64,000 nucleotides of DNA from Plotosus lineatus (Eukaryota; Chordata; Actinopteri; Siluriformes; Plotosidae): positions 40,493,501 through 40,557,500 of the forward strand of contig CM045733.1 in NCBI GenBank assembly GCA_024760905.1. Direction: 5' to 3'. Of this stretch, positions 1-11,222 are shown one piece after another (the first letter of the stretch is position 1; each line of letters opens with the position of its first letter). The notes under the pieces are model-generated. The model did not search any database. It saw nothing but the letters and a program-made list of their open reading frames with translations, and was not told the origin of the DNA. Made by a program: the position numbers and the translations under genes.

Positions 1-56
1 CCCCCAACCTTTGGATCAGCGATCCAGCACACTATACCACTAGACCACCACTACCC
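1..56 (-). mobile_element. tRNA-derived SINE, head fragment (SINE-A)
   Basis: Read on the minus strand, this matches the first 55 bases of the SINE head seen complete at 19452, 47491 and 58437. It carries the A-box-like TGGTCTAGTGGTA and the start of the GGTTGGGGG stretch before the B box. The copy is cut by the window edge, so its tail type is unknown. Confidence 0.75.
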
Positions 57-100
57 ACACCTATATTTAGTTTCAATATTTTTGTATTATTATAATTATA

Positions 101-530
101 TACAAGCGAACCTCGGTTTTCAAATGCTTTAGACATTGATCAAATCGCTATTCTAACAACAAATTCAGAATTTTTTTGTCCCAGAGTCAAACAAAATTCG
201 GAAGTCGAATGCAAAACAAACGTGAGACGCCAAGGAGATATACTGAAGGAGGTAGAAAAATTATGGTTTATATACATAAACGAGCCGCAGTTAGCCGGAG
301 ATAGTGTAAGCGAGGATGTTATTTGTTGCAAAATGCGAGAAGTGCATGAGGATTTGGTGAAAAAAGACCCCAGCACGAATCCTGAAGGGTTCAACTTTAA
401 GGGAAGTCGAGGTTGGCTCGACAATTTCAAGTGGGATTCACAACGTGGTTCGTCACGGGGAAGCAGCAAGTTCTGATAAAGATGGTGCTGAGAAGTTCAA
501 GGAAGGTGTGTTTGCCCTGTTGTTTTACAT
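101..530 (+). mobile_element. pogo/Tigger DNA transposon fragment, 5' part
   Basis: The stretch starting CGAACCTCGGTTTTC near 106 resembles a Tigger-type terminal repeat. It is followed by sequence coding for a CENP-B/Tigger DNA-binding domain. The rest of the transposase and the right terminal repeat are missing. The right boundary is approximate, because recognisable similarity fades after about 516. Confidence 0.6.
222..516 (+). pseudogene. Tigger/pogo transposase, CENP-B-type HTH domain remnant
   Basis: In pogo/Tigger transposases a Tc5/CENP-B-type helix-turn-helix domain follows the N-terminal psq-type HTH and binds the transposon ends. Here about 70 codons show the usual order: a helix around EVEKLWFIYINEPQLAGD, then the segment with CCKMREVHEDLVKK, then the conserved SRGWLDNFK. 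Near base 433 the frame shifts by one. The next block (VVRHGEAASSDKDGAEKF) is read in the neighbouring frame up to about 516. The psq HTH and the DDE catalytic domain are absent. It is a dead fragment; recognition is by family pattern only. Confidence 0.65.
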
Positions 531-744
531 TTAACATACAATTTGATATATAAATGACATTATGAAATAACATTATGTTTAGAAAAGGTACTTTTCTAGT
601 GTCTTGGAACGGATTAAGACTATTTACATTATTTGAAATGGGAAATAGATTCAGAATTCGAACAAATCATCTAATCGCTGATATCAGATAGAGAGTTATA
701 AGCGTCAGAAGCTATTGTGAGAGCAATTGGACAATTCTTTATTG

Positions 745-920
745 CATTCATTTCCTGAATCACATAATCCTAATTAGGGTCACGGGAGGCTGGCGCCCAT
801 CTCAGCCAACTCTGCACAAGCACAGGGAGAACATGCAAACTCCACACAGAAACACCCGAGCTGGGATTTGAACTGAGGACCTTCTTACTCTGAGGCAGAC
901 GTGCTGCCACTATTCTTCAT
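745..920 (-). mobile_element. V-SINE-like SINE with internal deletion
   Basis: On the minus strand the head (B-box-like stretch before AGCTCGGGTG), the V-SINE-type core TGTGTGGAGTTTGCATGTTC and the tail GCGCCAGCCTCCCGTGACCC are all present. The middle (about 120 bases in fuller copies such as 39302-39648) is missing. The tail ends in the usual AATGAATG-like sequence at 745. Confidence 0.75.
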
Positions 921-1480
921 AAACATAATTTATGAAAGAAAATATAGATGAATAATAAACACTGTGTGTAGCATTTTGTATTTTTACATTTTTGACCTGA
1001 ATAAGAGAGAAAAGTGTGGACCTTTTCCCAGCACGTCCCTCATTGTGCCTGAAGCATCAACAGCCATAAAAGCTGGAACGCAGAGAGTAAAATTGTCAAT
1101 TTATCTGGTTAGTGTTTCCTTTTCCTAAACCAAATGTGCCCTATTCAATTAGCTCGCTGTACACTGCATCCAAATGGAGCCCAAACTGGGAGAAGATGTC
1201 CATTAAAGACGAGCTGCGTCCTGCTCCTGCCCTGCAGACCACCTCCTTCTCTGTTTAATATATAACCATAAAACAAGCCCCGAGCAATTATCTATTTCAT
1301 ACAGAATCATCTCAGGCCACAACAAAAAGCCACATCCGCCCCTTAAGAACTGGCCCGGTGCAGTGGAGCCGCACTGAAACACGGCTCTCTCACGCTAATG
1401 GAGCAGAGTGTGGTATGATCTAATATCTCACTCATCTACTCACTTCTTTAATGCCTACTTTTTGGTGTTCTTGGGGTTGG
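921..1480. other. unique, gene-free stretch with conserved-noncoding look
   Basis: There is no repeat, microsatellite or plausible exon here. Base composition is balanced and the sequence is complex, unlike the AT-rich decayed DNA around it. Such islands in fish intergenic DNA are often conserved noncoding elements, but conservation cannot be judged from one sequence. Confidence 0.3.
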
Positions 1481-2253
1481 GGCGGAGGACACGTCCCCTC
1501 TCTCTGTCCCCATCTCTGCATCATCTATCACTTCATCATCCATCTTGCCTTCATCTATCTCTTCATCATCCATCTCTCCATTATTTCTTTCTTTCTTCCA
1601 TCTCTACATATCTCAATAGTTTATCCTTTCATTATCCATCTCCCCTTATATCCATCTCTCCATAATCTTTCTCTTCATTTTCATCTCTCGTATTTGCTTA
1701 TCTCCATAATTAATCTCTCTATAATCTCTCCATCATTTATCACCTTATCATTAATTTCTTCACCTCTTCTCTCTTCAACATACAACTCTATGATTTAACT
1801 TCCTCATCTATCTCTCGATTCTTTTTTCCATCACTCCATCATCTTTTTTTGTCTCTCTCATCCAACTCTTTAACATCCGTATCTCCATAATCCTTTTCTT
1901 TCACATCCATCTTTCATCTCATCTCATCACCCTTTCCACCATTCTCCATTCCTTTTCTCAGCTCATGTTTCTTGTTTTTCTGTAACTCACTCTCATCCTT
2001 CTCTCTTTTCTCTCTATCTCATCACAGTTTCCTTATACTTTCTCGTCACTCATGACTCACATCCCTCTATCTTTTCCCACTCTTTGTATCTCATCACATC
2101 ACATATCTCATCTTTTTGGTCTCCCCCTTTTCCCCTGTTCTGGTTTGTCATAATCACCCATATCGTTCATCCCTTGTTGTCATCCTCCTCTCTCTTGTAT
2201 CACCTCTGTCTCTTCTCTGTCTCTCATTCCCTTCTTGGTTACATCCCTATCTT

Positions 2254-2254
<1 letters not shown>
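1480..2254. repeat. degenerate pyrimidine-rich tandem block
   Basis: For nearly 800 bases the plus strand is almost all C and T with scattered A. It is built from short degenerate words such as CATCTCTCCAT and CTTCATCATCCATC. It runs directly into the pure (CT)n tract at 2255. Open frames across it are low-complexity artefacts. Confidence 0.8.

Positions 2255-2317
<63 letters not shown>
2255..2317. repeat. (CT)n microsatellite
   Basis: About 31 perfect CT units close the pyrimidine-rich block. Confidence 0.97.
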
Positions 2318-2320
<3 letters not shown>

Positions 2321-3062
2321 CTATGTTTTTGTTTGCTTATTTTTAATTTATTTATTAATATAAGTCATTGGGGTTATATTGTTGGTATTTCTATCATGTC
2401 TGAAAAAACTAAAGTAAACCCTTCCAAGAAAGTGAGAATAAATCACTGATGTTTAGTCTCATACTTTTCATTATTTCTTGATAGTTTCTTTGTTTCTGAT
2501 CCTGCAGACTGCGCCGACTAATATCAGGAACATATGATTAGTATATAATGTCATTCATGATCACATAATTCAACAAAAGGATCTTAACTTGGAACACGTC
2601 AGCATACACACTAGAATGATATCAGCAGGAAGCAGGACACCAAGGAACAGCCTGAATTCTCAAGATTAAAGCAAATTAGTCTTACTGTATATGGAGAAAA
2701 TAAAACTCTGAGTGGAGTGAATAAGCAGAGTCACTGATACCACTCCAAAGTTTATTTTTTCTTTAACAGAAAATAAATTGTGTATTTTATTTATTAATGA
2801 ACGAGATATGATACCTTTGATCTGCTTAATGCTCCAGGAAAGGAGTTTGTTCCTGTTCTCAAGTATGTTATTGTTAGCATCTTTATACTCCAGTCTCCCT
2901 CTCCAGTCTATTTTTTTCTTTCTCTAAATTAATAAAACAAATAATATATAATGCAGAATCAAGCACAGAATTTACTGTAGGGTTTTAAAAAAATATTTAT
3001 TGATCTATTTATTTTTGTAAATAAGACCTGCCAGGCTAATTGTCCTGGAGCCACGGATCACC
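2318..3062. other. AT-rich intergenic sequence
   Basis: No gene, recognisable transposon or tandem repeat was seen. Short open frames lack any family signature. Confidence 0.5.
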
Positions 3063-3087
3063 AAAAAAAAAAAAAAAAAAAAAAAAA
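3063..3087. repeat. poly(A) run
   Basis: Twenty-five consecutive A residues next to the (ATC)n tail of the Rex3-like fragment. Confidence 0.95.
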
Positions 3088-3103
3088 TTAAGACATTCAA
3101 TGC

Positions 3104-3535
3104 CATCACCATCATCATCATCATCATCGTCATCATCATCATCACCATCATCATCATCATCGTCATCATCATCATCATCATCGTTGTCATCACTTAATCT
3201 GGAAACAGATCATGAGGGCAGCAGCCTACGCAATGAGGTCCAGTCGTCCCTCCCCTCAGCCACCTTCTCCAGCTTTTCTGGGTGTACAATGAGGTGTTCC
3301 TAGACCAGTCGAGAGACATAATCTCTCCAGAGGTCTGGGTCGACTCTCGGGTCTTTTCTTGCTTGGACATGCCTGAAACACCACACCAGCGAGGCGTTTG
3401 AGACGCATTCTAGGCAGATACCCGAGCTACCTCAACTGGCTCCTCTCAATGTAGAGAGGCAGTGGTTTGACTCTAAGCTCTTCCTGGATGGCTGAGCTTC
3501 TCACCTTAACTCTAATGGAGAGCCCAGCAAATTAA
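3104..3535 (-). mobile_element. Rex3-like LINE, 5'-truncated 3' end with (GAT)n tail
   Basis: Read on the minus strand from 3535, this parallels the last 330 bases before the tail of the Rex3-like element at 55649-57885. Shared landmarks are AAGGTGAGAAGCTC, CATTGAGAGG, GGTGTGGTGTTTCAGGCATG and GGGTCGACC-like sequence. It ends in a trinucleotide tail, seen on the plus strand as (ATC)n at 3104-3182. Only the C-terminal end of the reverse transcriptase protein is represented, with frame breaks. The short trinucleotide tail and 5' truncation fit RTE-type retrotransposition. Confidence 0.75.
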
Positions 3536-3601
3536 AGTCATTTAAGCCACATGTATCTTGTTCTTTCGGTCACTACTCAAAGCTTATGACCATTTCTTTT
3601 A

Positions 3602-4839
3602 CAACAAATCATGTGTGACACAATTATTAGCACCCCTGATGTTAATACCTTATGCAACCACCTTTTCCAAATAAAACAACAGCTAATCTTCTCCTATAAT
3701 ATTTCACAGCAAGGGAGACTACAGTAAGATGGCTTATTGACCATTTCTCTTTGTACAATCTCTCTAAATCATCCAGCAACCTAGGGTCCTCTCCTCTGCA
3801 CTCTTCTCTTCAGCTCATTCCACGGGTTTTCAATGGGGTTGAATTCTGGGGACTGAGATGGCCATAGGAGGAGTTTGATTCTGTGTCTCTGTGTCTGGTG
3901 AACCATTTCTGTGTAGATTTGGCCACATATGTAACATCATTATCTTGCTGAAAAACCTCGTGATGACCCATCTTCAGCTTTTGAGCAGAGGCCACTAGAT
4001 TTTGATTTAAAATGTCCTGCTATTAAAAAGTGTTCGTGATGCCATGCACCCTAACAAGTTTCGCATGTCTTCTGGATGAGAAACAGCCCTACAGCATCAC
4101 TGATCCTCCCCCAAGCGTCACAGTAATTTATAATATAGAATCAAAATAATTTAGAACCACAGTGTGGAAAAAAGAAGAAAAAACAATGTTTAATTCAAGT
4201 GCATTTATTCAGGATTATTATGAATACTAATTGTGTTTTGTTTGGAGTGTTTCTTGCCAAAAAGCTCTATCTTGATCTCATTTGACCAAAGCCAACAGTC
4301 CCAGTTGGTGCTCCAGCACCGCTTAGCGAGCTTCAGATGTTTGCATTTATGATTGTGAGTGAGAAAAGGTTTTTTCTGTGCCTGCCTTGCAAACAGCCTG
4401 TTGGCATGTGTAGCATATGATGGTTGTTTTGGAGAATTTGTGATGACAGGGTCTTTCTCATGTTGAAGAATGGATAAGAGAATGGGTCACACATATCCTC
4501 TGGGTCACTTCATATTTATACCTCAAGGAAACAGGAAGTGATTAATTACTCATTAAATATCCCTATATACTCTAATCAACTTCGCAAGCTTGTGTCGAAA
4601 TACTTCAGCTACATTTATTTTAAAGGAATTGTTATGGATGCCAATAATTGTGGAACAGTCGCTTTTATGAAAAATATTTTTTCCTAGTCAAGGATTTCCC
4701 CCTTAAAATTCACTTTAGTTGAAGGTTAAATATTTCTTTCATTTTCAGTGTGAGAGTAGCTTCTGCAATAAAAATTGAATTTATTTTAAACCTTTTAACA
4801 CATTTTAATCAGGGGTGCCAATAATTATGGATCATAGTG
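3602..4839 (-). mobile_element. Tc1-like DNA transposon, decayed
   Basis: The ends are imperfect inverted repeats sharing AATTATT(A/G)GCACCCCTGAT, read inward from both sides. TA dinucleotides sit outside at 3600-3601 and 4840-4841. The spacing of about 1.24 kb is normal for a fish Tc1 element. The left terminal repeat is degenerate, so its exact first base is uncertain by about ten bases. Confidence 0.75.
3810..3995 (-). pseudogene. Tc1 transposase C-terminal remnant
   Basis: The minus strand codes for the conserved block around the second catalytic Asp of the DD34E transposase (FQQDND followed by AKSTQKWF). The following region is a broken form of the SPDLNPIE box, read here as SPQNSTPLK because of a frame change. 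The N-terminal paired-type HTH region, expected between about 4300 and 4700, is not readable as an open frame. The element cannot supply its own transposase. Confidence 0.7.
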
Positions 4840-4841
4840 TA

Positions 4842-5638
4842 GATCAACTGGTAAATTGAGAGCTTTGTCTTCACGCTCAGCTCAGTCTTCACCATGATGA
4901 ACCGGTACAAGCTCCACTTTACAGCGAAAGCCTATCAAATTCCTGCCCCATCCTTCCCTCACCCGTGAACAAGACTCTGAGATACTGTACTTGAATTATT
5001 CCACTTGGGAAAGGACCTCATTCCAGAACCGGAGGTTGCATTCCACCCTTTTCTGCCAAAAACACGCAATGAAGTATTATATAAATCTTATCATAAAAAA
5101 ATTAATTATTTCAGCTTTGGTTCCATATTTACTGTGTGTGCTACACACTAGAATATCGTCATGCAGCTAATAAAGCTTTGTTAAAGTCTTTCTGTCTGTT
5201 CGACTGTAATGAATACAAAGGTTTAAAGGGGATATCATCAGACCTTGGTGTGCTGGTGTAAAACTGAGCAAAGAGAATCAATTCAGATTCTGATTCCGCC
5301 TCAGCAAGCAGACACACAAGTGTGAAGGCACCTCAGGCCAGAGTGTGTCTGAGGAAGACTGAAAACCTTGAAGCTCTGAGCTCAATTTGAACTTTTATAA
5401 TGTGTTCTTCATTTTGAAAAGGCTTTAGTGCAGAAGTAGGCAAAAGTCGAGTTGTATTTTGCATCATGATGTAATTTTATTCAAACAATGTCACAATTCC
5501 AGACAGAATGCAATGCCGTTTTTCTTTTCTTTCTCTATAACATGACTCTGCTATAGGGTGTGTGTCTGTGTGTTTGAAGGGGGGTGTCACTATATATGGT
5601 GAGCTATAAGTAAAGGTATCGTCCTTTAGGCTTTTTAC
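4842..5638. other. intergenic sequence, no gene seen
   Basis: Mixed AT-rich sequence without recognisable repeats or exons. A short complex patch near 5260-5350 could be unique functional DNA, but nothing specific supports it. Confidence 0.4.
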
Positions 5639-5639
5639 A

Positions 5640-5930
5640 CCCGGGCCATAGTCGCTCATCAGGCCGGTGCTTATCCCCGGTTTCCATCGGGTGAAGCGAC
5701 CAGGAGTTCAACTCCTCTTGGATGGGACACTAGTCCATCACAGGTTACCTTCCCAGTATATTTTTACTGGTACCCATTTATACTCCTGGGTGAACAGAGG
5801 GACACTTGTGGTGGAGACTTTGCCCAGGGATCTTAGCACACTGAGGGTCTCAGTGGGATTTGAACACAACCTCCCGATCATGAGCACAGCACCCTACCCA
5901 CTATGCCACCGGCCCCACAATGGTAAGTTA
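5640..5930 (-). mobile_element. tRNA-derived SINE of a third type (SINE-C)
   Basis: On the minus strand from 5925 there is an A-box-like TGGCATAGTGGGTAGGGTG, then a B-box-like GTGTTCAAATCCC. A tail follows that differs from the SINE-A and V-SINE tails (AAATATACTGGGAAGG, then GATGGAAACCGGGG). It is a single copy in this window, classed as a SINE from the Pol III promoter boxes. Confidence 0.6.
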
Positions 5931-6221
5931 TAGAGTGGATATATAATAATTTTAATCTTAATCTCACATCTCTATTATTATTCCAACTCTCATTATTTTT
6001 TCCTTCCTCAAAAGTTTTTCTCAACAGGTCCATCTCAAAAAATAAGTATATTGTGATGAAGTTCATTATTTTCTGTAATGTACTTAGTAAGGACGCAGCA
6101 TTAAAGTGAACTTAAACTGCACGTTTTGCATTGCATTTTAACTGGACCCCCTTCTGCGCTCAATGAAATTTTCGGGATGCAGTGTGGTCTTTCAATTCAA
6201 TTCAATTCAGTTTTATTTGTA

Positions 6222-7122
6222 TAAGATAAGATAAGATAAGATAAGATACAGCTTTATTAATCTCACAATGGAGAAATTCACTGTTACAGGCTCTTTAGGT
6301 ACCATCAGTAGGGGGTGCAAAAATAGATACATACACAAACATACACAAATATACATATATATTATATAAGTAAATAAATAAATAGATACATAAATAGTAT
6401 AAATTAATAAACAATAAAAGAAAAGAAGGGAACAGCTTTGTAGACTGGCTTATATTCAAGTGTACATGTATCTGAGGGCAGAGTAGATGGGTTGATATGG
6501 TTCACAGTCAGTGGGGTAGATGTGGTTGATTAAAGTGCACGGGGTTTTTATTGCACATAACCGGTATTTTCACAGACAGTTACAAAGTGGCGTTGTACAG
6601 TCTGACAGCGGTGGGAATGAACGACCTGCGGTAGCGCTCCTTCCTGCATTGAGGATGTCTCGGTCGTCCACTGAAGGAGCTACTCAGCTCCTCTACAGTC
6701 TGGTGCAGTGGGTGAGAGCTGTTGACCAGGATGGATGTGAGCTTTGCTACCATCCTCCTCTCACTCACCTCCTCCACAGAGTCCAGTGGGCAGCCGAGGA
6801 CAGAGCTGGCCCTCCTGACCAGCTTGTTCAGTCTCTCTCTGTCCCGCTCTGTGCTGCCTGGGGCCCAGCAGATGGCAGCGTAGAGGATTGCAGAGGCTAC
6901 CACAGAGTCATAAAAAGTCCTGAGCAGAGGTCTGCATACTCCGAAGGACCTAAGTCTCCTCAGAAGGTGGAGGCGACTCTGGCCCTTCTTGTACAGGGCG
7001 TTAGTGTTGTGGGACCCGTCCAGTTTATTGTTAAGGTGAACACCCAGGTATTTGAAACTGTCCACTGTCTCAATGTCCTGTCCCTGGACGTTCACTAGTG
7101 AGTGTGTGTGTGTGTTCGAGTG

Positions 7123-7125
<3 letters not shown>
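6222..7125 (-). mobile_element. L2-like LINE, 5'-truncated
   Basis: Read on the minus strand, the element ends in a short 3' region with ATTAATAAAGCTGTATC and then the tandem tail (TTATC)n at 6222-6249. This is the usual form of fish L2 copies. Its 5' end is lost around 7100 next to the TA microsatellite. It sits inside the LINE-type repeat described at 6190. Confidence 0.75.
6580..7095 (-). pseudogene. L2-type reverse transcriptase, C-terminal part
   Basis: About 170 codons are open on the minus strand down to the natural-looking stop at 6580. They begin with the end of the reverse transcriptase domain (VDSFKYLGVHLNNKLDGS), continue through the thumb-like LLRRLRSFGVCRPLLRTFYD and end with GRPRHPQCRKERYRRSFIP. 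The polymerase active-site box lies further upstream and is missing through 5' truncation. The open frame also reads back into the TA repeat, which is not part of the gene. The copy is relatively young, with no internal stops, but non-functional. Confidence 0.75.

Positions 7126-7183
<58 letters not shown>
7126..7183. repeat. (TA)n microsatellite
   Basis: About 29 TA units at the boundary between the L2 copy and its host repeat. Confidence 0.97.
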
Positions 7184-7186
<3 letters not shown>

Positions 7187-7723
7187 TAGCACTTTTTACA
7201 ATTGACAGTGGCGCAAAACAGCTTTACAAAGTAAATGTTGGGAGTTTCCCAAGTATAAAAATGTTTGAACATTTTTTACAATCTCTACACATCCCTAATG
7301 AGCAAGCCAAATGTGGTTGGATAAACAATGGCATGGATAAACTACTTCAATTGATGCAAAGAAGAAACCTTAATAGGAACCAGGCCAAAAATTGAAGCCC
7401 ATCCTCATTTTGGTAAAATTATATGGATACAAACCATATATAAGGAATTCAGTAGAGTCCAATATGTAATCTGATTGGTTATATAACAACTGTGAGTCCT
7501 AAAAAATTGTGAGAAAAGAGTTTATAACACCAGCAGTGAAAAGTCATCTTCACAGTCTGAGTACACAGCAAAGTCCAGAAATATTCATCAGCAGGAGGGA
7601 GGGTATTCCAAGATGAGAACTCCAGGCAGCATTAGCACAACAGCACAGACCACGGGACTCAAAAAGCAGAAGGCTCAAGATCATCAGTATCCCAGAAGCA
7701 GCATGTGTACTTCAACAAAAACA

Positions 7724-7865
<142 letters not shown>

Positions 7866-8260
7866 AGGTAAACTCATAATAATGGAATGGAAATAGGAGA
7901 ATTTATTATAGCTGAGTGCAAGCAGGGACTCCGGCATGACTGGCTATTGCAGCATAACGAAAAGAGAGAGAGAGAACCAGAAAGACGGCAGACATGAAGG
8001 AACCCTGTGATGCTTGGCAATCAGCCACCCCACTGTCAAACAGACCTGGGTGAGCATGTAGCGTGGGGGAGCGACTGCATCCCAACATCACAGTTTACTA
8101 GAACTCTCTATGCCTGAGACCCCCAGATCTGCTCCTTTATCTAATAAAAGACTCTTAACAAAATGCTTGACGAAACAAGTTTTCAATCTAGTCTTATAAA
8201 CAGAGAGTGATCTGTTCATGATCTTTGTCTGAGTATGATGGTGGACACAGAATTAAAAAG

Positions 8261-8940
8261 TTCGTTCAACTTATAATATATAAATTTATTACAAATTTTA
8301 TACGAAGACATAATACACGGATGACCTTTCGTGTGATTTTTTTTTTTCCTGATGAAATTGCTCTTGTTGTTTGGTTATTCAGAGGTTCTAGATGAATTAT
8401 AGGACGCTATGTTTGACATCTTCCCATATTCTCTGTGTAACTTTCTACTATTAATCCATACTGAGTACAGAGACTTCTTTGGTCATCTAATAATAGCTTG
8501 GAAGTATCTTTTAAAAGCATTCAAATCCAGTCCTGGGTGAAGCCGTGCATCAAGGCAGCTCAAAAGTCACACATAAAAAAAGCTGTGAATACACAACGCC
8601 TAATAAAAGAAGCACAAGTGCCAGTGGATGTGTGTAGTAGTTCTTTACCAGAGACTTCTGAGATTTTCATGTAGATCAGAAAATAGTTTAGAAAAGGTTT
8701 AATGTCTAGTGTGATAACAAAATAAGATATTTAATAATTTGATTCTTTAAAATATTAATTTCCACCAAGACTGATGAATAATTGACATTTATAGTATTTG
8801 AATGACAACAAGGGAAACGGGGCTTTACTAATAAACACCATATACCCTGGATATTTGGATGAATTGCACAGGACTTGAATTGCACAGGGTGCATTGCACA
8901 GGACTTAGTATAGTGCCTAGTGCTATAGAGCAGCTGTAGT
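8261..8940. other. intergenic sequence, no gene seen
   Basis: AT-rich sequence without a recognisable element or exon. Confidence 0.45.
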
Positions 8941-8944
8941 GTAG

Positions 8945-10660
8945 TTGCTTAGACTTCTCGCTTCCAGCTTCATCTGCAACTGCCATCTAGCTCATTGAGT
9001 GAAAAGAAGGCCAAGCACGCAGGTCCTTACTGATGGTACAAAGCTTCTGCTAAGTCAAGACGCTCACATTGCCTCCTTGCAGCACATCCTGGTAACTGGG
9101 CACTTTACGGCCCCGGGCTAAATATGTGAGGGATCTTGGAGCAGATTGAGCCCCAAAGGTGCAGTATGCAAGCCCACCGGCATGTGGACATGCCCTGGTA
9201 CTTCCTAGTCAACCATCTCCTGCCTTGCAGAAAAAGCCCTTGAGGTAAAGGCTAAGAGAAGAACAACTCTGACTTACAACCCCCAGCTATGGGCAAATAG
9301 CACCATTGCCTTATGGTCATCACGGGAGTGACAAAGGCTAAGGGAGACACCCCCGGCAGAAAATTCGGAGTGGAGCCCCGAAGGCGGTTGCTCCTCGCGT
9401 GGCATCTCCCGGCAACTCCTGTAGCCAAGTTGATACCAACTGTATTGGCTAGATCCTTCTGTTGGACACTACCAGCTAGGCCGAGAAGGGGGATCTGTCG
9501 ACTGGGCATTTCAGTTCCTCCACAACTTCGCCCCGGCCCTGTGTCCTGGAAAGGTCACTCCAGTCCCGACTTCTGTGGTAGCTCAACACAGGGAGATGCA
9601 GTTACTGGTTAAAAGCCCATGGCTAATTGGCATAAGCTTGGGCACCTAGGGCTATCTCCCTATGGTGGGAGGGATCATCAAGTCCCACTGGCCAGGTACC
9701 GCATGTTTTTAGCCGGGCAGCCACCAGCCAGTAAGGTCCGCTTACTTCAATGGGTGCTTGAAGTGTAGGCCAAAAGCCGAAGCACGCACTGTAAACACTG
9801 CACCAGGCAATAACAAGAAACCAAAGCAGCCATTGCTGAGTCTGGCAACCTGGAATGTCAGAACAATGTGTCCTGGCCTCTCTGACAACCTCCAGAAAAT
9901 CAATGGCACCAGGAAAACTGCCATCATCTACCGCGAGCTGAGGAGACTCAACATTGACATTGCAGCAGTACAAGAGACTCGACTCCCGGGCAGTGGCAGC
10001 CTAAGGAGAAGGACTATACATTCTTTTGGTAGGGACAGGAGCCTGACGAGTATCGCCTATATGATCATGGGTTCGCTGTGCAAAACTTCTTTGAAACCCG
10101 CTGTCCTCAGGCACTCTGCGAGTCCTCTCTCTCCATCTCACAACCTCCTCTGGACCAGTTACCATCATTAGTGCCTATGCTCCAACGCTTTGCTCTCCAG
10201 TTGACATGAAGGATGCATTCTACGATGTGCTTGAAGCCAAGATCCAGCAGATCCCTGCCAAGGAGCACCTGTTTCTGCTCGGCGACTTTAACGCACGGAT
10301 AGGGGCAGATCACGACTCCTGGCCCCACTGCATTGGTTGCTTTGGCATTGGGAAGCTCAATGAGAATGGCCAATGCCTTCTTCAGCTCTGCTCGTTTAAT
10401 GACCCCTGTATGACCAGCACATTCTTCTCCACCAAATCTTGACACCAAGTGTCCTGGAGACACCCAAGGTCTTGCCACTGGCATCAGCTGGACTTTGTCA
10501 TCACCAGGAGATCCCTACTGAACCAAGTACTGGTCACATGCAGTTTCCACTGCACTGACTGTGACATCGACCATTCCCTGGTCGCCACCAAGGTAAGGTG
10601 CCTCAAATGTGTCAACCGCTCCAAGCAGAAACCCCAGTTTATTTCGGAACGATATTGAAG
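8945..10660 (+). mobile_element. non-LTR retrotransposon, 5' half (unclassified LINE)
   Basis: A GC-richer block of 1.7 kb is made of a long 5' leader (about 8945-9757) and an apurinic-type endonuclease coding region. Similarity stops around 10660, before any reverse transcriptase, next to a (GT)n tract. The endonuclease type differs from both the RTE and the Rex3-like copies in this window. The clade cannot be settled without the reverse transcriptase. Confidence 0.65.
9758..10658 (+). pseudogene. LINE apurinic/apyrimidinic-type endonuclease remnant
   Basis: This domain nicks target DNA to prime reverse transcription. The reading begins with LATWNVRTM (first conserved Asn) near codon 28, followed by IDIAAVQETRLPG with the catalytic Glu. 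After a frame change near 10020-10150 it continues at 10206 with HLFLLGDFNARIGADHDSWP (Asp and Asn of the GDFN box). After a stop at 10440 it ends with HWHQLDFVITRR and DCDIDHSLV (Asp-His box). At least two frame breaks and one stop make it inactive. All endonuclease signature boxes can still be read in order. Confidence 0.75.
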
Positions 10661-10736
10661 CAGAAGGATGCATTAAAAGCGGAGTCCGCATTCGGTAAAA
10701 CACGCCACTCCACAAAGCACACCAGAGAGAGACAGT

Positions 10737-10737
<1 letters not shown>

Positions 10738-10834
<97 letters not shown>

Positions 10835-10846
10835 TGTGTGTGTGTG
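10738..10846. repeat. (GT)n microsatellite
   Basis: More than 50 GT units with two interruptions. Confidence 0.97.
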
Positions 10847-11019
10847 CATGTACATTAATAAAAAATGTTGAATAATGGTGTAATTAATAAATATGTTAAT
10901 AAAGGGGTTTATGAATGTTAAAAAAATGTTTAATTGGCTGAATAAATAATTTTCTTTGACTTTTAACACATATTTAATTCATATTTCATACAAAATTGGT
11001 GTACTTTTTCATTTTTAAA

Positions 11020-11158
11020 GGGTTTATGTGGTAGTCTTTGGAGCCTTGGAACAAAACACGCATTTTACATGTAAAATGTGCCTCTACTTACGAAAACTCC
11101 AGGTTCCAAAAAAAACTTTGAAATGGATTTTCATAAGTAGAGGGCTGACTGTATATAG
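11020..11158. mobile_element. possible pogo/Tigger-type terminus
   Basis: The segment ends in CATAAGTAGAGGGCTGACTG followed by TA. Its complement resembles Tigger terminal repeats (CAGTCAGCCCTCTACTTATG). A second GCCTCTACTTACGAAAACTC motif lies inside at 11080. No coding part and no clear left end were found. Confidence 0.35.

Positions 11159-11160
<2 letters not shown>

Positions 11161-11221
<61 letters not shown>
11161..11221. repeat. (GT)n microsatellite
   Basis: About 29 GT units. Confidence 0.97.

Positions 11222-11222
<1 letters not shown>

Noticed and set aside
3005..3303. Methionine-rich or serine-rich short proteins over the (ATC)n tract
   Set aside because: Translation of a trinucleotide tail of a Rex3-like LINE.
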